Below, piece after piece: positions 1 to 4,194 of a stretch of DNA of 5,886 nucleotides. The position numbers and the translations under genes were made by a program. Under the pieces are notes generated by a model, which was not told the origin of the DNA, did no database searches, and saw nothing but the letters and a program-made list of their open reading frames with translations. The DNA is from Paracoccaceae bacterium (lineage in GTDB: Bacteria; Pseudomonadota; Alphaproteobacteria; Rhodobacterales; Rhodobacteraceae). Positions within the stretch are counted from its first letter, which is position 1; the number at the start of each line of letters is the position of its first letter. The stretch covers positions 1 through 5,886 of the forward strand of contig CABZJG010000114.1 in assembly GCA_902525995.1 (NCBI GenBank), given 5' to 3'.

Positions 1-162
1 TTTCAGGTCACAAAAACGCCTTCTACACAGCATAATGTCCAAAAAATCCACAAGCAATGGAATGCAAATAATATTTTTTACTATATATAGGTGGTTACAT
101 CCATATATTGTCATTATTTTGTCGCACCATGCAAATTATTTGTGCATTTCTTTAGAATTTTA
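1..162. other. AT-rich intergenic DNA, no gene recognised
   Basis: This stretch is rich in A/T runs and TATATA-like steps. No reading frame here has a ribosome binding site and plausible protein content. One plus frame is open from base 2 to the stop at 161-163, with an internal ATG at 35-37, but its translation has no recognisable pattern and no Shine-Dalgarno precedes the ATG. The first 35 bases could hold the tail of an upstream gene (another plus frame stops at 33-35), but nothing supports that. The last 30 or so bases before the -35 element are almost pure A/T and could act as an UP element for the promoter that follows. Confidence 0.5.
62..136 (+). repeat. Two direct copies of ATGCAAAT
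   Basis: The octamer ATGCAAAT occurs at 62-69 and again at 129-136, 67 bases apart, and both copies continue into similar AT-rich sequence. The second copy also forms a short dyad: ATGCA at 129-133 faces TGCAT at 143-147. The copies lie upstream of the promoter of the small membrane protein genes, where a regulator could bind. In AT-rich DNA an octamer repeat may be chance. Confidence 0.25.
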
Positions 163-191
163 ATGACTCGGCGGAATTTCGCCTATATAAG
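163..191 (+). promoter_or_regulatory. Sigma70-type promoter for the small membrane protein pair
   Basis: The -35 candidate is ATGACT at 163-168 (4 of 6 to TTGACA). After a 17-nt spacer comes TATAAG at 186-191 (5 of 6 to TATAAT). An overlapping TATATA at 184-189 would give a 15-nt spacer and is less likely. DNA upstream of the -35 is strongly A/T-rich, like an UP element, and the bases after the -10 (GTCCCTG) form a GC-rich discriminator. The predicted start is near G198, giving a leader of about 52 bases. The motif match is seen directly; activity is inferred. Confidence 0.55.
170..183. promoter_or_regulatory. Quasi-palindrome in the promoter spacer, possible operator
   Basis: GGCGGAATTTCGCC is a 14-bp dyad with GGCG and CGCC arms around AATT and one imperfect pair (G174/T179). 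It lies wholly between the proposed -35 and -10 elements, where a bound repressor would block RNA polymerase. It lacks a U-tract and lies upstream of the predicted start, so it is not a terminator. No specific regulator can be named. Confidence 0.35.
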
Positions 192-197
192 GTCCCT

Positions 198-213
198 GAG
201 ACGAGATGTCTCG
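198..213 (+). promoter_or_regulatory. Hairpin at the predicted 5' end of the leader
   Basis: GAGAC (198-202) and GTCTC (208-212) form a perfect 5-bp stem with a 5-nt loop, extendable by a T197-G213 wobble. An alternative pairing, CGAGA (202-206) with TCTCG (209-213), leaves too small a loop for RNA but is a dyad in DNA. The hairpin begins where transcription is predicted to start. A 5'-terminal stem is known to slow 5'-end-dependent mRNA decay in some bacterial transcripts. The rest of the leader (214-239) is A-rich and apparently unstructured. Confidence 0.4.
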
Positions 214-239
214 ATAATAAAGAACTAAACAGAACAATC

Positions 240-245
240 GGAGGG
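240..245 (+). promoter_or_regulatory. Strong Shine-Dalgarno of the first small membrane protein
   Basis: GGAGGG at 240-245 lies 4 to 5 bases before the ATG at 250 and is one of the best matches to the anti-Shine-Dalgarno in this window. It follows an A-rich, probably unstructured leader, which suggests efficient translation. The second small gene has only TGGA (491-494) before its start, so its initiation may be weaker or depend on coupling. Confidence 0.7.
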
Positions 246-249
246 AACT

Positions 250-468
250 ATGATTGATAAGATTAAAGCCTCAGTGGCTGCGCTGACCGATGTTGGCCTC
301 GCACTTCTGGCGTTTGCAATTGTTGCGTCATTGCTTGTTGGCTCAGGTAACATGGCCTTTTTGGGTGATGTTGTTGGCAACATTACTGCACTTGTTCAAC
401 AACTGGGGAATGCTGGCCTTGCCGGTTTGATTTCTCTGGGCGTGGTCTTGTGGCTGTTTAACAGGTAA
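250..468 (+). CDS. Small two-helix membrane protein, unknown function (72 aa)
   Basis: I do not recognise this protein. It has a short N-terminal segment with K4 and K6, a first hydrophobic helix at about 15-31, a Gly/Asn-rich turn (G31, G33, N34, G39, D40), an amphipathic stretch at about 41-53, and a second hydrophobic helix at about 55-70 ending in W68, F70 and R72. The positive charges suggest both ends are cytoplasmic and the turn periplasmic. There is no cleavable signal peptide, cysteine or catalytic motif. It is real by its strong Shine-Dalgarno, well-formed promoter and similarity to the next gene: an ungapped alignment of residues 14-72 with 20-78 of that protein gives 12 identities, including V41, V42, N44, L48, V49, L52 and G56. 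The next gene starts 33 bases downstream. Phage holins and ATP synthase subunit c have similar size and topology, but no signature of either is visible. Confidence 0.8.
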   Translation: MIDKIKASVAALTDVGLALLAFAIVASLLVGSGNMAFLGDVVGNITALVQQLGNAGLAGLISLGVVLWLFNR

Positions 469-501
469 AAGCACCTCTCCCCCAATAAAATGGAATAAAA
501 T

Positions 502-744
502 ATGTCCTCTCTTACAAGCGCTCTTTCCAAAGCAACTGAATTGCTGTGGAAAATAGCCGAGATCGGATTTGTGGCCAATCTGGTCATTATTTTAGTTTAC
601 ATTCTCTTGGGGGAAACCAGCGGCAATTTTGTAATTTCAGTTGTTGCTAACGTCATTTTATTGGTTGATGCCCTTACCTATCAAGGTGTCGTAACTATTG
701 TTTTAGCAGCTTTCCTTTATCGATATTTTACCCAAAAGCTATAG
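502..744 (+). CDS. Small two-helix membrane protein, paralogue of the preceding gene (80 aa)
   Basis: Function unknown. An amphipathic N-terminus (about 1-19, with K10, E13, K17, E20) precedes a first hydrophobic helix at about 21-37, a polar turn (E38 to N42), and a long hydrophobic region at about 43-76 broken by D56 and the T59-Y60-Q61 stretch; the C-terminus carries R74 and K79. The residues shared with the upstream protein are G22, I30, L35, G37, V47, V48, N50, L54, V55, L58, G62 and F76, which suggests an old tandem duplication. D56 falls where the first protein has Q50, so the copies differ in a buried or interface charge. No obvious promoter or terminator lies in the 33-bp gap, so the two are probably one transcript. 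The ribosome binding site (TGGA at 491-494) is weak. The gene is visibly richer in A/T than proS or the downstream cluster. It is convergent with proS, whose stop lies 67 bases away. Confidence 0.75.
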   Translation: MSSLTSALSKATELLWKIAEIGFVANLVIILVYILLGETSGNFVISVVANVILLVDALTYQGVVTIVLAAFLYRYFTQKL

Positions 745-764
745 CCAACAAAGACCCAAGCCTT

Positions 765-788
765 AAAAAACATCATAAAAATTTGATG
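765..788 (-). terminator. Weak intrinsic terminator for proS
   Basis: On the minus strand CATCA and TGATG (788-784 and 775-771) form a 5-bp stem around an 8-nt AU-rich loop, followed at once by six T residues (770-765). It starts 23 bases beyond the proS stop codon, the expected place. The stem is short and AU-rich, so termination may be inefficient. On the plus strand the hairpin is not followed by a T-tract, so it would not stop the small-gene transcript by the same mechanism. Confidence 0.4.
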
Positions 789-790
789 CG

Positions 791-814
791 ACCGCTTAAG
801 ATGAAACCGCTTAA
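791..814 (+). repeat. 9-bp direct repeat ACCGCTTAA in the convergent gap
   Basis: ACCGCTTAA occurs at 791-799 and 806-814, a 15-base period. The second copy contains the complement of the proS stop codon (811-813) and the codon before it. It could reflect a small local duplication at the end of proS. No function is evident. Confidence 0.45.
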
Positions 815-2148
815 AGGGAGGCGTAAACACCCGCAATCCGCGCCAATGCTTGATCTACTGGCAATTCTTCACTGTCGCCGGTTCGACGAGATGTCACTTC
901 TACCACCCCGTTTTTCAGCCCCCGCGGTCCAACAGTTATACGCCACGGAAGACCGATAAGGTCCATGGTTGCGAATTTGCCCCCTGCCCGTTCTTTGCGG
1001 TCGTCATAAAGTGACTCAAGCCCCAAAGCTGTTAAACCGGAATACAGCGCCTCACAGGCAGCATCGGTTTCATCATCACCCTGCTTAAGATTGACAATCC
1101 CGCAGTGAAATGGCGTCACGCCTTCAGGCCAGATAATGCCCTTCTCGTCATGACTGGCTTCGATAATTGCGCCAACAAGCCGCGAAACACCAATCCCATG
1201 GCTGCCCATGTGCACAGGGATCTTATTGCCCTGATCATCGGTGACCAAAGCCCCGAGCTTATCCGAATATAGCGTTCCAAAGTAAAAAATCTGTCCGACC
1301 TCAATGCCACGGGCAGACCGCTGGCGGTTGGCTGGCAAAGTCTCAAATGCAGCGCTGTCATGGGTTTCACCGGTGCGGGCATAAAGCGCGGTAAATTCTT
1401 CCATCACCGACTGGCACTGCGCCACATCATCATAGTCGATGTCGCGCGCGCCGAGCCGGATGTCGGTTACCTTGCTGTCATAAAACACTTCGCTTTCGCC
1501 TGTATCAGCCAAAACCAGAAACTCATGTGTGTAATCTCCACCGATCGGGCCGCTATCAGCTCGCATCGGGATCGCCTGCAATCCCATACGCTCATATGTG
1601 CGCAGATAACTGACCAGATGGCGATTATAGGCATGCAAAGCATCTTCTTTGCTGAGGTCAAAGTTATAGCCATCTTTCATGTAAAATTCGCGGCCCCGCA
1701 TCACCCCAAAGCGTGGCCGGATTTCATCGCGAAACTTCCACTGCACCTGATAGAGTGTCAAAGGCAAATCTTTGTAACTATTAACATGGGCGCGAAATAC
1801 ATCTGTGAACATTTCTTCTGCTGTGGGAGAAAACAGCATATCGCGACCCTGACGGTCCTTCATCCGCAGCATTTCTTCGCCATAGCCATCAAACCGTCCG
1901 CTTTCACGCCATAAATCAGCAGACTGCAATGTCGGCATCAGCATTGGGATATGGCCAGCACGGATTTGTTCTTCATGCACAATATCCTCAATCTTGCGCA
2001 TCACTTTAAAGCCCAGCGGAAGCCATGAATAAATCCCAGCGCTGGCTTGCTTGATCATCCCCGCACGCAGCATCAACCGATGGCTGACAATCTGGGCTTC
2101 CGACGGGTTTTCCTTCAAAACGGGAAGAAAATAGCGTGACAGGCGCAT
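811..2148 (-). CDS. proS: Prolyl-tRNA synthetase, short alphaproteobacterial/mitochondrial-like form (445 aa)
   Basis: This cytoplasmic class II aminoacyl-tRNA synthetase activates proline with ATP and attaches it to tRNA-Pro. Visible in order: the N-terminal MRLSRYFLP and GIYSWLPLG (38-46) typical of the family; the SPTAEE loop (107-112), with T109 and E111 expected to contact proline; motif 2 from FRDE (139-142) through RGREFYMKD (151-159); the PIGGDYTHEF segment (201-210); motif 3 as GSHGIGVSRLVGAI (315-328); and the C-terminal anticodon-binding domain from about 343 to 440. There is no room for the roughly 180-residue editing (INS) domain of E. coli-type ProRS between motifs 2 and 3, so this form probably relies on separate deacylases, if any, to clear Ala-tRNA-Pro. 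The start at 2148 is preferred over an upstream ATG at 2217 because AAAGGA at 2160-2155 is well spaced and family proteins begin MRLSR. It is divergent from the permease gene and convergent with the small membrane protein genes. Confidence 0.97.
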   Translation of the reverse strand: MRLSRYFLPVLKENPSEAQIVSHRLMLRAGMIKQASAGIYSWLPLGFKVMRKIEDIVHEEQIRAGHIPMLMPTLQSADLWRESGRFDGYGEEMLRMKDRQGRDMLFSPTAEEMFTDVFRAHVNSYKDLPLTLYQVQWKFRDEIRPRFGVMRGREFYMKDGYNFDLSKEDALHAYNRHLVSYLRTYERMGLQAIPMRADSGPIGGDYTHEFLVLADTGESEVFYDSKVTDIRLGARDIDYDDVAQCQSVMEEFTALYARTGETHDSAAFETLPANRQRSARGIEVGQIFYFGTLYSDKLGALVTDDQGNKIPVHMGSHGIGVSRLVGAIIEASHDEKGIIWPEGVTPFHCGIVNLKQGDDETDAACEALYSGLTALGLESLYDDRKERAGGKFATMDLIGLPWRITVGPRGLKNGVVEVTSRRTGDSEELPVDQALARIAGVYASL

Positions 2149-2154
2149 GATGAA

Positions 2155-2160
2155 TCCTTT
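2155..2160 (-). promoter_or_regulatory. Shine-Dalgarno that fixes the proS start
   Basis: AAAGGA reads on the minus strand from 2160 to 2155 and is separated by 6 bases from the ATG at 2148-2146. It decides in favour of the 445-residue protein over the version extended by 23 residues, whose extra residues do not resemble a ProRS N-terminus. Confidence 0.7.
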
Positions 2161-2168
2161 ATTTTGGC

Positions 2169-2198
2169 ATTTAGCATCCTTTACGGAGAAATCGTCAA
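2169..2198 (-). promoter_or_regulatory. Possible proS promoter
   Basis: On the minus strand TTGACG (2198-2193, 5 of 6 to consensus) is followed after 18 bases by CTAAAT (2174-2169, only 3 of 6). Transcription would start near 2162, leaving a leader of little more than the Shine-Dalgarno. The -35 is good but the -10 is poor, so this is tentative. I found no convincing promoter for the permease gene in the same gap; TTGACC at 2293-2298 has no matching -10. Confidence 0.25.
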
Positions 2199-2343
2199 AC
2201 TGACAAGGCGGCGGCAAAGGAAACTTGCTGCAATATGAAATTTTGGCTCGCTCACCCGCAAAATTCCAACTTTCTTGGGCCCAGCTTGCATCTTGACCGC
2301 GTTTGCGACAAATATGCCATCAGGGGCATTTTGCGGAGTTATC

Positions 2344-3444
2344 ATGGCATTATCAACTCGTGACCAATTGACATATTGGGGAATTGCTGGCGCGGCATTA
2401 TTTGCCGTTCTTTGGTTTTTGGGGGATGTTCTTCTGCCGTTTGTTTTGGGGGCAGCGATCGCGTATTTTCTTGATCCCATAGCGGATAAACTCGAACGCC
2501 TTGGGCTATCGCGGATCTTGGCGGTTCTGGTTATTTCTCTGGCAGTTTTGATTGTTCTTTTGCCAGCAGTAATTTTTGTGCTCTCGACCCTGACGGGGCA
2601 GATCGCTGCCCTTGGAAGCCTAAGCGTGCCACCCGATCTAATTGCCGAAGTCGAGGCACGGTTGAAAAAACTCTTGCCCGACGCGCTGACCAGCAACCTT
2701 GATCTTGAAACTTCAATTGCTCAGTTCTCTGAATTTGTTAGATCCCGAGCAGAGCAGCTTTTCAATAGCTTTGGGGGCCATATTTTCGGAGCTTTGATGT
2801 CCTCGGCTGCCTCATTGGTCAATATTATTCTGCTGCTGGTTATTGTCCCAGTAGTGACAGTTTATCTGCTTTTGGATTGGGACAGAATGATTGCGCAACT
2901 TGATACATTCCTGCCGCGTGACCATGCTCCATCTGTGCGCCGTATCGCCAGTGAAATTGATAGCACCCTATCATCTTTTGTGCGAGGAATGGGCTCTGTC
3001 TGCCTCATACTGGGCAGCTACTATGCCATATCGCTTTGGCTTGTGGGACTAAATTTCGGGCTTGCCGTCGGGTTTTTCGCGGGCCTTGTCACCTTTATAC
3101 CGTATCTCGGCTCCTTAGTTGGCGGAGCCTTAGCCATCGGCTTGGGCCTGATTGAGTTATGGGGAGAATGGGGCAAATTGGGCCTGGTTGCTGGCATTTT
3201 CTTTCTTGGCCAAGTTATTGAGGGCAATTACCTCACCCCAAAACTGGTGGGGCAATCGGTCGGGCTCCACCCTGTTTGGCTGCTTTTAGCCCTCTCGGTC
3301 TTTGGGGCACTATTTGGGTTTTTGGGAATGCTCATTGCTGTCCCAGTTGCCGCGACCTTAGGCGTTGTGGTGCGCTTTGGCCTTGATCAATATAAAACAG
3401 GACGGCTGTACAAAGGCCTGTCGGAAACTGATAATAAACCGTGA
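2344..3444 (+). CDS. AI-2E/PerM (UPF0118) family membrane transporter (366 aa)
   Basis: This is an inner-membrane protein of the family that includes E. coli PerM and TqsA; substrates differ between members and are mostly unknown, so autoinducer-2 export should not be assumed. Hydrophobic segments lie at about 12-44, 57-81, 152-178, 216-235, 238-270, 278-292 and 311-345, with a soluble loop between about 85 and 150, as usual for the family. Family motifs include YFLDP (41-45), FIPYLG (251-256), EGNYLTPKLVG (293-303), the LHPVWLLLAL segment (308-317) and GMLIAVP (328-334). Length is normal. The ATG at 2344 is chosen because CGGAG (2334-2338) stands 5 bases upstream and the N-terminus then matches relatives; an ATG at 2314 and a TTG at 2275 lie further upstream without such a site. 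Its TGA stop overlaps the GTG start of the DnaA-like gene, so the two are probably translationally coupled. Confidence 0.92.
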   Translation: MALSTRDQLTYWGIAGAALFAVLWFLGDVLLPFVLGAAIAYFLDPIADKLERLGLSRILAVLVISLAVLIVLLPAVIFVLSTLTGQIAALGSLSVPPDLIAEVEARLKKLLPDALTSNLDLETSIAQFSEFVRSRAEQLFNSFGGHIFGALMSSAASLVNIILLLVIVPVVTVYLLLDWDRMIAQLDTFLPRDHAPSVRRIASEIDSTLSSFVRGMGSVCLILGSYYAISLWLVGLNFGLAVGFFAGLVTFIPYLGSLVGGALAIGLGLIELWGEWGKLGLVAGIFFLGQVIEGNYLTPKLVGQSVGLHPVWLLLALSVFGALFGFLGMLIAVPVAATLGVVVRFGLDQYKTGRLYKGLSETDNKP

Positions 3445-4127
3445 CACCCAAGCAACTTATTTTTGATCTGCCCTGCCGTACCGTATTGGGACGAGGCGAT
3501 TTTTTCGTTAGCCAAAGCAATGCCATTGCGCTGTCTTTGATAGAAGACTGGCAAAACTGGCCAAATGCCAAACACACGCTCAGCGGGCCGCAAGGATCCG
3601 GCAAAACCCATCTGGCACATGTCTGGGCAGAGATCAGCAACGCCACTATTATTTCAGCTGATGATATTCGCGCCTACGACAACAGCGATCTCGTGCGCAC
3701 CAATCTGGTCATCGAGGATATCCCAAGTGTAGGAAACAACAAAGAAGCCCAAGAGCAACTTTTTCATCTGCACAACCTGTTTGCAGAAGAAAAAAAGTTT
3801 TTGCTTCTTACCGGTCGCGGAGCCCCCCTGCACTGGAATATTAGGTTGCCTGATTTAGCCTCGCGCCTGCAAGGCGCACGCAATGCCGCGCTGAATGAGC
3901 CGGATGATTTACTGTTTTCCGCTCTCTTGGCCAAGCTTTTTGCAGATCGGCAAGTTTATCCCGGACCAGAGGTAATCCAATATCTGGTGTCGCGCTTAGA
4001 GCGGTCTTTTGCGGCCGCCCAGAGCTTTGTGGAAAAACTTGATGCCGCAGCATTGCGTGATCAAAAGCCCATGACCCGTAGCTTTGCCAGCAAAATTCTA
4101 AACGCTGATCTTGGATCAAAATATTGA
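3441..4127 (+). CDS. hdaA: HdaA, DnaA-homologous regulator of replication initiation (228 aa)
   Basis: Hda-type proteins bind the DNA polymerase sliding clamp on DNA and stimulate hydrolysis of DnaA-bound ATP (RIDA), preventing repeated initiation. An N-terminal clamp-binding motif is visible as QLIFDLP (5-11). The AAA+ domain follows: Walker A GPQGSGKT (49-56), Walker B-like LVIEDI (89-94) with E92 and D93, a sensor 1 region LLLTGRGAP (121-129), a box VII-like LPDLASRLQGA (136-146) with candidate arginine finger R142, and a sensor 2 region around LERSFAAA (186-193) with R188. The DnaA DNA-binding domain IV and N-terminal domains I and II are missing, as expected for HdaA. It uses a GTG start at 3441 that overlaps the permease stop by 4 bases and has no strong ribosome binding site, which suggests dependence on upstream translation. 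A divergent DnaA-family loader such as DnaC is less likely because of the clamp motif. Confidence 0.92.
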   Translation: MTPKQLIFDLPCRTVLGRGDFFVSQSNAIALSLIEDWQNWPNAKHTLSGPQGSGKTHLAHVWAEISNATIISADDIRAYDNSDLVRTNLVIEDIPSVGNNKEAQEQLFHLHNLFAEEKKFLLLTGRGAPLHWNIRLPDLASRLQGARNAALNEPDDLLFSALLAKLFADRQVYPGPEVIQYLVSRLERSFAAAQSFVEKLDAAALRDQKPMTRSFASKILNADLGSKY

Positions 4128-4194
4128 CCTACGTCACCAGCAGCGCCATAGAAATATCAATTAGCCGCCAAAGGCGCGTTTCAAGGATGCATGT
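4128..4194 (+). other. 67-bp hdaA-ppx gap with small inverted repeats, no ppk
   Basis: The gap holds CGCC-AAA-GGCG (4166-4176), a small 4-bp hairpin, and GCGCC (4143-4147) that could pair instead with GGCGC (4173-4177). Neither is followed by a T-tract, so neither is a normal terminator. No remnant of a polyphosphate kinase gene could fit. AAGGA (4183-4187) is the ribosome binding site of the phosphatase gene. Confidence 0.4.

Noticed and set aside
46..54. DnaA-box-like AATCCACAA motif near the left edge
   Set aside because: A single imperfect match to TTATCCACA without a cluster or origin-like neighbours.
2..163. Open plus-strand frame of 53 codons with an internal ATG at 35-37
   Set aside because: No Shine-Dalgarno, low-complexity AT-driven composition and no recognisable protein pattern; it also runs into the promoter of the small genes.
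463..476. AGGT-N6-ACCT hairpin over the first small gene's stop as an attenuator
   Set aside because: Only 4 bp, no T-tract; a stem this short is expected by chance.
396..587. Minus-strand frame across the two small genes
   Set aside because: It overlaps both better supported genes, has no ribosome binding site and encodes no coherent hydrophobic or globular pattern.
250..744. ATP synthase subunit c-like or holin identity for the two small proteins
   Set aside because: Size and hairpin topology fit, but the subunit c polar-loop signature and essential helix 2 carboxylate are not conserved between them, and no endolysin or phage gene is nearby.
1360..1914. 184-codon plus-strand frame antisense to proS
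   Set aside because: It lies wholly inside proS, whose catalytic motifs are intact; the antisense product is a shadow with a composition typical of reversed coding sequence.
2149..2217. Upstream ATG extending ProRS by 23 residues
   Set aside because: The extension is unlike ProRS N-termini, and AAAGGA at the proper distance marks the ATG at 2148.
2275..2343. TTG or internal ATG (2314) as upstream starts of the permease
   Set aside because: The residues added do not resemble the family and the CGGAG at 2334-2338 fits the ATG at 2344.
2181..2696. 171-codon minus-strand frame overlapping the permease start
   Set aside because: Arg/Ser/Ala-rich shadow of the permease gene, without motif or good start site.
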